Counted from the first letter of the stretch, positions 35,249 to 43,988 are shown. The stretch: DNA of 64,000 nt from JBNAGF01 sp049801055 (GCF_049801055.1 NZ_JBNAGF010000008.1:1-64000), one strand, 5' to 3'. Numbers and translations: made by a program. The notes: generated by a model not told the origin, from the letters alone.

Positions 35249-36643
35249 TTAAAACAGGCCGAAATATTCCTGATGCTCCCATTCGGAGAGGTTCATCAGG
35301 TAGCGCTCCCACTCTGCGCGTTTCAATTTGGTGAGATAGCTCTGCACGTCAGCACCAAGACAGGCTTCCACAAATGGTGAGGTTTCGAACAGTGTGATTG
35401 CATCTCCAAGATTGGTTGGCAGTTTTTGGGCGTCCGCAGCGGTATAGGGCGTCTCGCTCGGGGGCGGCGCACTTTGGCCAGCGGCGAGGCCGGCCCGGCC
35501 CGAATGTATCTGTCCTGCAAATGCAAAATAGGGGTTGGCGGAAGAGTCAGCCACGCGGTTTTCGATGCGTGCAGCGGGATCGCCGGGCATCATCAGTCCT
35601 CGCAACATAGCGCCCCGATTGTCGTTGCCCCAGAGGATGCGATTTGGTGCCAGCTGAAACGGGGAGAAGCGTTTGTAGCTGTTCACGGTTGGGTTGGTCA
35701 GCAAGCAGAGTTCTGTTGCGTGATCCAGAAGACCCGCAATCCAACCGCTGGCCTCAGGTGTCAGCGCATCAGTCGCTGCCGGGGTAAAGGCGTTTTCTCC
35801 GCTACCGAGATGCAACAAGGATTGGTGCATGTGCCAGCCATTCGCAGCAGCATTGGGGAGGCGAGGTTTGGCCATAAAGCTCGCATGCAGGCCTCGAGAC
35901 TGGCACACTTCTTTCACCATTGTTCGGAACAAGACAAAGCGTGCCGCCTGAGTCTTTGGATCGCCCGGAGCAAAGGTGAATTCAAACTGGCTGGGACCCA
36001 TCTCGATCTCGACGGTCCGGGGTTCGAAGCCCATCCCCTCGGCCATGCGGCGCAGATGATCGAGCAGCGCTTCGGCTTCGCCATAGCGAGTCTCGGTCAG
36101 GAATTGGTGGCCCTGCGTCAGGTTCTCAGTCTGAGGCGGGGAGGGCGGTATTGTGGCCTGACTGTGCTCCAACGCAGGGTCAGTTCGGCGAAACACCTGA
36201 AATTCGACCTCAAGTCCAAAGATCGCTTCATATCCTGCCTCTGCAAGGGCCTCGACCGCGCGGTCCAGCACCGCACTTGCGGAAAAAGCGACCGGCGCGC
36301 AGTTACGGTCCAGTACGTCGCAGAGCATGATCGCCGAATGTGGAGCCCAGGGCAGAGGAAAAAAGAGCCCGGGATCAGGGCGGAGCACAACATCGCTGGC
36401 ACCTGAAAGCGGTAGATCGCAGATCTCGGTGCCTTCCTGCCAGATGGGAAATACTGTGCGGTGCGAAGTGTCCTTCAGTAGCAGCGTAGACGGCACGCCA
36501 ATGCCTTTGTCAAAGACGCTATCCAGCATTTCGGCGACGATCGTCTTGCCCCGCAGAATTCCATGCTGGTCGACAAAGCAGAGGCGAATTGTTTCAAGCG
36601 CACTTGATTTGGCAAGAACGGTTTCTCTGTCTCTACTCTGCAT
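35249..36643 (-). CDS. Glutamine synthetase-like gamma-glutamyl-amine ligase
   Basis: This 464-aa protein of the type III glutamine synthetase-like group includes PuuA (gamma-glutamylputrescine synthetase), GmaS and IpuC. Visible regions are the N-terminal beta-grasp (RLCFVDQHGILRGKTIVAEM), the metal/ATP segments FGLEVEFQVF and VEIEMGPSQFEFTF, NGWHMHQSLL, and SPFQLAPNRILWGNDNRGAM near the C-terminus. It should attach glutamate to an amine using ATP. It abuts the Rieske-type catalytic gene with no spacer, so the amine is probably the substrate or product of that oxygenase. It is not the housekeeping GlnA: lengths fit but the usual glnB neighbour is absent. Confidence 0.83.
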   Translation of the reverse strand: MQSRDRETVLAKSSALETIRLCFVDQHGILRGKTIVAEMLDSVFDKGIGVPSTLLLKDTSHRTVFPIWQEGTEICDLPLSGASDVVLRPDPGLFFPLPWAPHSAIMLCDVLDRNCAPVAFSASAVLDRAVEALAEAGYEAIFGLEVEFQVFRRTDPALEHSQATIPPSPPQTENLTQGHQFLTETRYGEAEALLDHLRRMAEGMGFEPRTVEIEMGPSQFEFTFAPGDPKTQAARFVLFRTMVKEVCQSRGLHASFMAKPRLPNAAANGWHMHQSLLHLGSGENAFTPAATDALTPEASGWIAGLLDHATELCLLTNPTVNSYKRFSPFQLAPNRILWGNDNRGAMLRGLMMPGDPAARIENRVADSSANPYFAFAGQIHSGRAGLAAGQSAPPPSETPYTAADAQKLPTNLGDAITLFETSPFVEACLGADVQSYLTKLKRAEWERYLMNLSEWEHQEYFGLF

Positions 36644-37861
36644 TCAGATCGACGCGTCCCACGGACAGGCAGCCCGACGCGCCAGATCGGTAGAGTGGCT
36701 GGCGGCTTGCCAATCCTGCGTCTCGGCAATGGCGTCGTTTGACAACGGGCCCACAAGGGCGCTCAGATCGGCCTGCATTGGCAACGCGTCAGGGCGACCA
36801 GCTTCGAGATCCGCAATTGCTTTGCGTAGCATCCGACGATAGCGGATGATGGCAACATCGCTGCGGCCCAGATGCTCCTGCGTGCGATCCTGGATCGCGC
36901 CCATCCCCTCGACGGCCCATTGGTCATGCACGTTTATGTCCATACCCATTCCTGTGTAAGTCAACTTGGCCTGTTCTTCGGGGTCAAAGTGATAGTCGTT
37001 CTCGCGATTCTTAAGCGGTGCGTAATCGGGCAGTCGATGTTCCTGAAGCCGCTGTGCCCGCATAAGATCTTTGTCCACCGGATCGCCAAAACTGGTGAAT
37101 ATTGTGTACCAATAGCAGTTTTCATCATCGACCGGCACATGCCATTGGGTGATCGTCATTTCGCGTGACATGGGGATGCAGATCGCTTCGGGGAAGATCT
37201 GGTTAGTCACCCGAACATGGGTCAGCGCATTCGCCATGTGACGAAGGGCGGTAATTTTCAGGCCATAGCCTGTCTCTTCAACTTCGATGACCGGGCGCGG
37301 ATACTCGCGCAGAACCTGCGTCATCGGCATATTGGTGTGAGCAGCTTTGTCGCGGAACTGTTTGCCATAGCTGTTTTCCGGATCCTCATCCTCAAGGAAG
37401 CGGTGAAGAAAGGAGGCATGGGCCGGGTCAATCCCGATCTCGAGGGCCTGCAACCAATTGCAATTCCAAAGCCCTTTGAAAGCAAAGACATGGCTGTCCG
37501 GCGCGCGAAAACAATCAAAGCCGGGTAGGTCTGGCGCGTCACCGGGACCCATGTAAGCAAAGATGATCCCGCCGATCTCACGAACTGGATATGTAGGTCC
37601 GTTGGGATCAAGCTGGATCTCGCTTGCAGGGGGGAAGTGGGCGGCTGGTGCATCTTCCGGGCAATGGCGTGTTGCCAAACACAACGTTCCCTCGGCTTCG
37701 GTCAGAGCCAGGCGCTCGCCTAACAGGTTCACCGCCACCGGCAAGTTGTCAGTGATCTCATCACACAGCGCTGCAGGCTGCCAATAGTGCCGCAGCACTT
37801 CGCCCGCCTGAGTGTCAGGGCCGATGCGCGTGATCATATCATTGAGCTCTTGGCTGATCAT
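36644..37861 (-). CDS. Rieske-oxygenase catalytic subunit lacking Rieske ligands
   Basis: This 405-aa homologue of phthalate-4,5-dioxygenase-type alpha subunits retains the catalytic iron motif: WLQALEIGIDPAHASFLHRF (136-155) contains D145, H148 and H153. The N-terminal domain still follows the family (TRIGPDTQAGEVLRHYWQPA; PVAVNLLGERLALTEAEG; IGGIIFAYMGPG). However, where CPHR...CxxHGW should be it has only HCPEDAPAAHFPPASEIQLD, so three of the four [2Fe-2S] ligands are gone and the loop is shortened. The missing cluster is encoded by the upstream 140-aa gene, whose stop overlaps this start (ATGA). No reductase is nearby. Confidence 0.85.
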   Translation of the reverse strand: MISQELNDMITRIGPDTQAGEVLRHYWQPAALCDEITDNLPVAVNLLGERLALTEAEGTLCLATRHCPEDAPAAHFPPASEIQLDPNGPTYPVREIGGIIFAYMGPGDAPDLPGFDCFRAPDSHVFAFKGLWNCNWLQALEIGIDPAHASFLHRFLEDEDPENSYGKQFRDKAAHTNMPMTQVLREYPRPVIEVEETGYGLKITALRHMANALTHVRVTNQIFPEAICIPMSREMTITQWHVPVDDENCYWYTIFTSFGDPVDKDLMRAQRLQEHRLPDYAPLKNRENDYHFDPEEQAKLTYTGMGMDINVHDQWAVEGMGAIQDRTQEHLGRSDVAIIRYRRMLRKAIADLEAGRPDALPMQADLSALVGPLSNDAIAETQDWQAASHSTDLARRAACPWDASI

Positions 37862-38280
37862 CCGGCGGCCTCCTCCTTGGCAATCCAAGCGTAGATCGTC
37901 CCGTGTTCCTCTTTCACAGGAACCATCGGGACTTTGATCTGGGTGTACATGCGCGAACCTTCGGGTTCTGCAGGTTGCTCGACGCATTGCCCTGTCCGGT
38001 CAAAATGCCAGCCATGGAAAGGGCAACGCAGGCCATTATCCTCCAACCTTCCATAGCAAAGGTCCGCACCGCGATGAGGGCAATGACGGCCAATCAGGCC
38101 AAGACACCCCTCTTCGTCCCGAAAAAGCACATAGGGCCGCCCATAGAGTTCGACAGGGATCAAAGGGCGCGGCAAATCCAGTTGCACGCTTTGCGCCACG
38201 ACCACCCAATCGCCTTTCCCACGCGGCATCTCGTCTAGCTCCAGTTCGGGTTGCGCAACAATCGCACACACTTGACCCAT
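37858..38280 (-). CDS. Stand-alone Rieske [2Fe-2S] domain protein
   Basis: This 140-aa protein consists of just the Rieske domain of a phthalate-type oxygenase alpha subunit, with ligands C67-x-H69 and C86-x2-H89 (RHCPHRGADL and LRCPFHGWHFD) and the following GQCVEQPAEPEG and TIYAWIAKEE strands. It resembles an oxygenase N-terminal domain more than a small Rieske ferredoxin: the flanking strands VELYGRPYVLFRDEEG and IKVPMVPVKEEHGTIYAWI are those that precede the catalytic domain. It is coupled by ATGA to the ligand-less catalytic partner. Together the two would make one complete oxygenase. Confidence 0.85.
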   Translation of the reverse strand: MGQVCAIVAQPELELDEMPRGKGDWVVVAQSVQLDLPRPLIPVELYGRPYVLFRDEEGCLGLIGRHCPHRGADLCYGRLEDNGLRCPFHGWHFDRTGQCVEQPAEPEGSRMYTQIKVPMVPVKEEHGTIYAWIAKEEAAG

Positions 38281-38604
38281 CCGGATGTTAGCCTGCCCAT
38301 GAGAGGTGTCTAGCCCCCGTGTTTCGGCTACTGGTGGAGGCAGCCCGAGGGGCGGTGCGACCGGATATGCGCAGTGAGCCGCATATCTATCCCGCTATGG
38401 ACCATAGTTTTCACAACGGCACTATTCCACGCTACTGAAGAAAGGCGGCCCGCGTTTCTTAGGAGCGCATAGTGGCCATGATCCGGAAACTCATTGCCGC
38501 TTGAGTTCGATAATAAATTCCGCGTGTGGTGTGGTTGGATAAAGCCTGTTTCGTATTAGGATAGTAACCAACGAAATTTGCGAACCCAATTTGGGAAAAC
38601 CGTT
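38281..38604. promoter_or_regulatory. Divergent intergenic region
   Basis: These 324 bases separate the leftward split-oxygenase operon from the rightward intradiol-like gene, so promoters for both should lie here. I see no clear operator repeat, RNA or short gene. GGGAAA lies about 9 nt before the rightward ATG. Confidence 0.4.
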
Positions 38605-39105
38605 ATGCCGATACTGCTGCAAACTCGACGAGCTTTCGTTACAGCCACCGGTGCCGCAATTCTCGTCGGCTCCGCGGGCCTGCCAGCGCCGGCGCTTGCG
38701 CAATCTCTGGCGCCCACACCGACGATGCGCGGTGGAGCCAACAATTACCGCCCTGGCGCGCCGATCGTGGAGAGAATTGGAAACGGAGGCTTTTTTACTA
38801 CCGGCACGGTACGTCGCGCCGGTGACGGTGCACCCTTGGGCGGACGGCGTATTCAAGTCTGGGCGCACACAACAGAAGGACACGAACGGGAAGAAAGGTC
38901 GCATGGCGCAACCCTTACTGACGAGAAGGGTACGTTTCGTATCGAGATGCCGCAGATCGTCCCCGCATTCGGTCAGGCGCATGGACATCTCGCCTATGAT
39001 GCTGACTACGACGATGGGGGCTTTGAGACCGTGTTCCTGCGGCCAGTGATGGCGCGGGCATCAGACACGAGCCTTCATGTCGAATTCGTTCTACTCCCGG
39101 TCTGA
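38605..39105 (+). CDS. Exported intradiol-dioxygenase-fold protein, ligands degenerate
   Basis: This 166-aa protein has a twin-arginine-like signal (TRRAFVTATGAAILVGSAG, cleavage after ALAQ). The mature part follows the intradiol ring-cleavage beta-sandwich: GTVRRAGDGAPLGGRRIQVW, then ATLTDEKGTFRIEMP and a C-terminal strand FLRPV. The His pair is kept as QAHGHLAYD, but the two expected Tyr iron ligands appear replaced (EGHERE and VPAFGQ positions). It may bind metal or a polymer rather than cleave catechols. It overlaps the membrane gene by one base (TGATG). Confidence 0.68.
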   Translation: MPILLQTRRAFVTATGAAILVGSAGLPAPALAQSLAPTPTMRGGANNYRPGAPIVERIGNGGFFTTGTVRRAGDGAPLGGRRIQVWAHTTEGHEREERSHGATLTDEKGTFRIEMPQIVPAFGQAHGHLAYDADYDDGGFETVFLRPVMARASDTSLHVEFVLLPV

Positions 39106-39701
39106 TGACAGCGCGTGCTGCGCTCTTTTGGACGGCTTTGGCGCTGGCCATCTTCATCCCATTGATAGTCGCCGCGCAGAGCCCGCTTCTGCAATGGCGG
39201 TCTCCAATCTACATCGCGGCAGGGTTTTCGGGGATATTTGGGTTGGCACTTTTGCTTGTCCAACCTCTCTTGATACTCGGCGCGGTTCCAGGTGTTCCGG
39301 CGCGGCGCGTCCATATCTGGACGGGCACGGGGCTAATTCTCGCAGTGATCATACATGTCGCTGGTCTTTGGATTACGAGCCCGCCGGATGTTGTGGATGT
39401 TCTTCTATTCCGTTCGCCAACACCATTTTCGGTCTGGGGGGCAATTGCGATGTGGGGCGTTTTCGCTGCCGGCCTACTTGTTGTTTTCAGAAAACGAATT
39501 GGCCTGCGGTTTTGGCGTTTGGGGCATAGCCTTGCAGCTATTACCGTCGTCACGGGAACCGTTGTTCACGCCTGGTTAATCGACGGGACGATGGGAGACT
39601 TTACAAAAGCGGCACTCTGTCTGCTCGTCGTTTCGGCAGGAGCATGGGCAATTCGACGACGCCGTGTATGGACAGTGCTTCGCCAGATGAGAAACGCATA
39701 A
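39105..39701 (+). CDS. Ferric-reductase-like transmembrane protein (MsrQ/FRD type)
   Basis: This 198-aa inner-membrane protein has six hydrophobic helices (LFWTALALAIFIPLIVAAQ; IYIAAGFSGIFGLALLLVQPL in part; IWTGTGLILAVIIHVAGLWI; WGAIAMWGVFAAGLLVVF; LAAITVVTGTVVHAWLI; AALCLLVVSAGAWAI). His residues in RVHIWTG, VIIHVAG, RLGHSLA and VVHAWLI are placed to ligate two hemes, as in ferric-reductase-like domains. It probably passes electrons across the membrane to a periplasmic partner; the coupled intradiol-fold protein is the obvious candidate. There is no flavin or NAD domain. Confidence 0.78.
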   Translation: MTARAALFWTALALAIFIPLIVAAQSPLLQWRSPIYIAAGFSGIFGLALLLVQPLLILGAVPGVPARRVHIWTGTGLILAVIIHVAGLWITSPPDVVDVLLFRSPTPFSVWGAIAMWGVFAAGLLVVFRKRIGLRFWRLGHSLAAITVVTGTVVHAWLIDGTMGDFTKAALCLLVVSAGAWAIRRRRVWTVLRQMRNA

Positions 39702-39969
39702 GTCTGCGAGACCGATCCCTATGTGAACGACTAAGAAAAGTATACTCGGGTAAGTGGGACTGCTTCGGGAATGCTTGGAACTTGTGCTGACTTTGATGCA
39801 CGCCCACCTAACATCCGCTTTCAGTCAACACGGTCGACATCCCCTGCATTTGGAAACACTGTTACGGTAGCCATGAGGCGGCGAACCCGTCGCGGGTTGT
39901 GTCGGTGAGACCGGATACTGATTTCGGGTCACCCCATAATCGTAACCGTTCTAGCGAGGAAAGCTGAAT

Positions 39970-41505
39970 ATGACCCGGCAGACAGTACCGATAATCGCGG
40001 CAAAACACCCTGCCAAAACAGACCTTGAGGTTGGGAAGGATTATTATTGGTGTCGGTGTGGCAAGTCTCAATCACAGCCGTTTTGTGACGGGTCGCATGC
40101 CGGGTCCGGGATCACGCCGCTGAAGTTTGCGGCTGAAAAGGATGGCCCGGCAGCCTTGTGCCAATGCAAGTCATCTGCCAATGCGCCCTATTGTGACGGT
40201 GCCCATGCGACACTCGGAAATCTTGAGCCCGGGGATGCCGCCCCAGAGCCCAAGAGAGAGGTACCTGCTGCTGTTGCGACGCCTGAGGAACCGACGGTGG
40301 CACGGATCCATGAATTGGCCCGCGATGGGCTCTCGAAACTGGGCCATCATGGCGAAATGGGTGCAATGGGTGTCCCGCGCAAAGATCTGCCGCATTGGGA
40401 CGACATCCAGGTTCTGCCGGCGCAGATGGCGCGTAAACCCTTGTTGGATGATGCGGTGGTGGAAACTTCGATGACCATTGGGCCACGGGCGGCAAAGCCA
40501 CTGACCTTGGATATCCCGCTCTTTGTTTCGGACATGAGCTATGGCGCCCTGTCCGAAGAAGCCAAAACCGCACTGGCACGTGGGGCAGAGCTTGCTGGAA
40601 CTGGCATCTGTTCGGGCGAAGGCGGTATGCTCCCAGAAGAGCAGGCCGAGAACACGCGCTATTTCTACGAATTGGCATCGGCCCGTTTCGGTTGGAACAT
40701 TGATCTGGTCGAACGCGTACAGGCGTTTCATTTCAAAGGCGGCCAAGGGGCAAAGACTGGCACGGGCGGGCATCTGCCTGGTGACAAGGTGCAGGACAAA
40801 ATCGCCGAGGTGCGAGGTCTGGAACCCGGTCAGGCGGCGATATCACCATCGACATTTCCGGACCTGCACAAACCTGCCGATTTCAAACGCATCGCCGATC
40901 AGGTGCGCGAACGATCCGGCGGCATTCCTATCGGCTTCAAGCTTTCGGCCAACCACATCGAAGACGATATCGACTTTGCGCTGGAAGCCAGTGCCGATTA
41001 CATCATCCTTGATGGGCGCGGTGGTGGGACCGGTGCGGCGCCACTGCTTTTTCGTGACCATATCTCGGTTCCGACCATTCCGGCGTTGGCCCGCGCACGA
41101 CATCATCTGGACGCCAAAACGGGCCGCGATGTGACGCTTGTCATCACCGGTGGCCTGCGCGTGGCCGAGGATTTCGCAAAAGCAATGGCACTTGGTGCGG
41201 ATGCGATTGCCGTCAGCAACTCGGCTATGCAGGCCGTGGGGTGCATCGCCGCGCGCATGTGCAATTCGAACAACTGTCCTGTGGGTGTAGCGACGCAGAA
41301 ACCCGAACTGCGCAAACGTCTTGATGTTCAAGTCTCGGCAGAACGTCTGGCGCGGTACTTCGAGGCAAGTGTCGAATTGATGCAGGTGTTGGCGCGCGCC
41401 TGTGGTCACGCATCGCTGACTGGTTTCACTTCAAACGACATCACCACCTGGAAACGTGAAATGGCCGACCTGAGCGGTATTCGTTTCGCAGGCCTGCGGA
41501 AATAG
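39970..41505 (+). CDS. Dual CDGSH iron-sulfur / FMN glutamate synthase fusion
   Basis: This 511-aa fusion has residues 28-43 as one CDGSH cluster site (CRCGKSQSQPFCDGSH) and about 64-79 as a second (CQCKSSANAPYCDGAH). Residues about 110-511 are the FMN-binding glutamate synthase domain (DIPLFVSDMSYGALSEEAKT, GTGICSGEGGMLPEE, FHFKGGQGAKTGTGGHLPG, DGRGGGTGAAP, CNSNNCPVGVATQ with three Cys for the [3Fe-4S] cluster). There is no glutaminase domain, so it makes or oxidises something other than, or using free ammonia instead of, glutamine. GAGGAAAG precedes the ATG. The extra clusters imply a redox-linked enzyme. Confidence 0.88.
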   Translation: MTRQTVPIIAAKHPAKTDLEVGKDYYWCRCGKSQSQPFCDGSHAGSGITPLKFAAEKDGPAALCQCKSSANAPYCDGAHATLGNLEPGDAAPEPKREVPAAVATPEEPTVARIHELARDGLSKLGHHGEMGAMGVPRKDLPHWDDIQVLPAQMARKPLLDDAVVETSMTIGPRAAKPLTLDIPLFVSDMSYGALSEEAKTALARGAELAGTGICSGEGGMLPEEQAENTRYFYELASARFGWNIDLVERVQAFHFKGGQGAKTGTGGHLPGDKVQDKIAEVRGLEPGQAAISPSTFPDLHKPADFKRIADQVRERSGGIPIGFKLSANHIEDDIDFALEASADYIILDGRGGGTGAAPLLFRDHISVPTIPALARARHHLDAKTGRDVTLVITGGLRVAEDFAKAMALGADAIAVSNSAMQAVGCIAARMCNSNNCPVGVATQKPELRKRLDVQVSAERLARYFEASVELMQVLARACGHASLTGFTSNDITTWKREMADLSGIRFAGLRK

Positions 41506-41580
41506 CAAATTGGCTGTGCGCAGATGGACCTAACATAGGCGCTCAGCCCGCCTCATATCCCTGCGGAAAGGAGCCAAATC

Positions 41581-42147
41581 ATGCTCGATACAAACGATTT
41601 CCGCACAGAAGGTATGCCAGGCGAGATGCAATTCCTGCTTGAACGTTATCCTCGCGACAGCTGGGAGGCCCATCCCGGGTTCAAGGAAAAGACACGCCAT
41701 TGGCTGGGCGCGCACGTGATGTTTCGCCAGTTGGCCGACCGCGTTCGCCAAGACACCGAGGCCTATCTTGATGGCAACAGCGACGCCTCTGGCTATGCTC
41801 GCCGTCTGTCGTATTTTGGCGGTTTGCTGGTGGGAAACCTGCACGGCCACCATGGCTGGGAAGATCACAATTTCTTCCCAGAACTGTCTGCGGCCGATCC
41901 CCGGTTCGATGCCGGGCTTGAGATACTCGAGAAAGATCACGCCGACCTTGACTTGATATTGGAGGGTTTCACACGCAAGGCAAACCGGGCGATCAAACTT
42001 GTCCAGCTTGATGAGGCCCAGGCGCGTGACGAAGCAGGCCAGCTTCATGGCGCGGCCCAGGCGATCGAGGCCTTTTTGCAGCGTCATCTGACTGACGAAG
42101 AGGAGCTGGCTGTTCCGATTATTCTGCATCACCGATTGAGAGGATGA
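41581..42147 (+). CDS. Hemerythrin HHE-domain protein
   Basis: This 188-aa cytoplasmic four-helix protein has the hemerythrin metal ligands visible as H45 (LGAHVMFRQL), H88-H91 in NLHGHHGWEDHNFFPEL, H122 (EKDHADLDLI) and the C-terminal HLTDEEELAVPIILHH pattern. It should bind a di-iron centre and could sense or scavenge oxygen or nitric oxide, or store iron. AAAGGAG precedes the ATG. It lies 75 bp after the CDGSH/glutamate synthase fusion on the same strand and is likely co-transcribed. Confidence 0.87.
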   Translation: MLDTNDFRTEGMPGEMQFLLERYPRDSWEAHPGFKEKTRHWLGAHVMFRQLADRVRQDTEAYLDGNSDASGYARRLSYFGGLLVGNLHGHHGWEDHNFFPELSAADPRFDAGLEILEKDHADLDLILEGFTRKANRAIKLVQLDEAQARDEAGQLHGAAQAIEAFLQRHLTDEEELAVPIILHHRLRG

Positions 42148-42154
42148 TCAAACC

Positions 42155-42262
42155 ATGAGTGACAAAACTGATGACAACCCGTTTCAGGACGGTCTGACCA
42201 ACCCCGCCACACGGGAGTATCACCAAGGGTCAGAAGAAGGGCCAATTCCTGAACAGAGCTAA
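42155..42262 (+). CDS. Short hydrophilic 35-aa protein
   Basis: ATG 42155 to TAA 42260-42262 encodes 35 residues, starting MSDKTDDNPFQDGLTNPATR and ending EEGPIPEQS. It is acidic, has no Cys and no hydrophobic segment, and is probably disordered. GAGAGGA lies about 10 nt upstream, and the gene follows the hemerythrin by 7 bp, so it is probably translated. Function is unknown. Confidence 0.55.
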   Translation: MSDKTDDNPFQDGLTNPATREYHQGSEEGPIPEQS

Positions 42263-42329
42263 AGAGAAAACGCAGACTCCAAGGGGAGCATGTCACGACT
42301 TGGTGGACCTGCTCCCCCGAGAGGCTTGA

Positions 42330-43988
42330 TCATGTATTGCCGACACTCGCGCGCCTCAGTAGGAAACGTTGGATTTTGCCGCTCGGTGTCTTTGGCAGTT
42401 CACTCACAAATTCGATAAGACGAGGATAGGCGTGTGCTGAGAGGCGCCGTTTGACGTAATCCTTCAGTTCTTCAGCCAGCTCGTCATTGCCGTCTGCGCC
42501 TTCCGCCAGAACGACAACCGCTTTGACGATTTCGGTCCGTTCTTTGTCCGGCACACCGACGACGGCCGTTTCGGTGACAGCGGGATGCTCGATTAAGGCG
42601 CTCTCAACGTCAAACGGTCCGATGCGATAACCCGAAGAAGTGATAACATCGTCATTTCGCCCGACGAAGGTGATACACCCGTGTTCATCCCGCTCTACGG
42701 TGTCCCCGGTAAGATAGTACCCGTTCTCGATCGATTTGTTGCCCTTGTTTAGATAGCCACTAAAAAACAAGAGGGGTGAACCCGCGATGTTCACGGCCAG
42801 TTGGCCGGGCTCGTTTGGATCGGCTATACTGCCATCCTCGGCCAGAACCTCAACCCGATATCCCGGCATCGCATAGCCAGCGGATCCCGGACGCACCGGA
42901 TGTTCGAGCCCATGATGGTTATTCACCAACATGCCCGTTTCTGTCTGCCCATAGTGATCTCTGATCGGCGCATCCAGCTCGGTTTCGAACCAACGGATGA
43001 CTTCAGGATTCAGCGGTTCGCCTGCGCTGCTGATACAGCGGATTTGATCGCGCAGCTGTGACGCGCGCTCGTTTCCAGAGGCGATGATCAGTCGAAACGC
43101 AGTGGGTGCGCCGGCAAAGTTGGTTACGCCCAATCTGGAAATCACATCGTATGTGCTGTCCACCATGAATGGCCCTTCGACCAGAGTGGTTGAATGACCC
43201 AATAGCAGCGGTCCGATAACTGCATAGTAGAGCCCATAGGCCCAGCCGGGATCGGCAATGTTCCAAAAAACATCCTCAGGCCGCAAATCGATCCCATCGA
43301 CCATGTAAGCTCGTAAGGCCGGCAGAGCTTTTAGCGGAACTGGTACGCCCTTCGCGGGCCCTGTCGTTCCAGAGGTTGCCATCATGAACATCAGATCATC
43401 GCCGCTTCGCAATACCGGAACAAACTCCGTAGACTGCGAGGCCAATGCCCGCCGGAAATCAATGTCTCCGGTGTTAAGCTCGTTTGGGGTGTCCACGATC
43501 ATTGCGACCGGCGGACAATCTTTGACACCGTCGAGCTTTTTGCGGTTTGCGGCATCGGTTACGACCAGCTTTGCACCGCTCATGGTCAAGCGGTCCTGAA
43601 TAGCCTTGGGCCCAAAGGCTGTAAACAAGGGCTGGTAGGCCGCACCTGCCCTCAGGGCACCCAGAACGACTGCCACCAGATCCGGAGTGCGCGGCAATAA
43701 GCCCGCCACGATGTCGCCTGGTCGTATGCTTTGCTCCTTCAGAAAGTTGGCGAAACGGGCGGCTTCGTCACGCAGCTCCAAAAAGCTGCGGGTCTCATGA
43801 TGCCCGTCCAAAGATATCCAGTCCAAAGCCCGGGGATTGTCCTGTAAATGGGCATCACAGCATTCCACACATGCATTGATCCCATCGCTGAAACTGCCGG
43901 AGAAAGAAGACCTTGCGGAATCCAGATCAAAGGTCTCCAACGCTGTGGAATACTCCCTGCAAGTTCCTGTGTCGGAATTCGGTGCCAT
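42330..43988 (-). CDS. AMP-dependent acyl-CoA synthetase
   Basis: This 552-aa adenylate-forming ligase has the ATP-binding loop MMATSGTTGPAKGVPVPLKA (about 202-221), a later AMP motif DHYGQTETGMLVNNHHGL (about 345), YYLTGDTVERDEHGCITFVG (about 426) and the C-terminal catalytic Lys in PKTPSGKIQRFLLRR. It activates a carboxylic acid as acyl-AMP and then acyl-CoA; acetate, medium-chain or aromatic acids are all possible. The start at 43988 is chosen because the family N-terminus begins near here; the frame is open further upstream without a ribosome-binding site. Confidence 0.87.
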   Translation of the reverse strand: MAPNSDTGTCREYSTALETFDLDSARSSFSGSFSDGINACVECCDAHLQDNPRALDWISLDGHHETRSFLELRDEAARFANFLKEQSIRPGDIVAGLLPRTPDLVAVVLGALRAGAAYQPLFTAFGPKAIQDRLTMSGAKLVVTDAANRKKLDGVKDCPPVAMIVDTPNELNTGDIDFRRALASQSTEFVPVLRSGDDLMFMMATSGTTGPAKGVPVPLKALPALRAYMVDGIDLRPEDVFWNIADPGWAYGLYYAVIGPLLLGHSTTLVEGPFMVDSTYDVISRLGVTNFAGAPTAFRLIIASGNERASQLRDQIRCISSAGEPLNPEVIRWFETELDAPIRDHYGQTETGMLVNNHHGLEHPVRPGSAGYAMPGYRVEVLAEDGSIADPNEPGQLAVNIAGSPLLFFSGYLNKGNKSIENGYYLTGDTVERDEHGCITFVGRNDDVITSSGYRIGPFDVESALIEHPAVTETAVVGVPDKERTEIVKAVVVLAEGADGNDELAEELKDYVKRRLSAHAYPRLIEFVSELPKTPSGKIQRFLLRRASVGNT

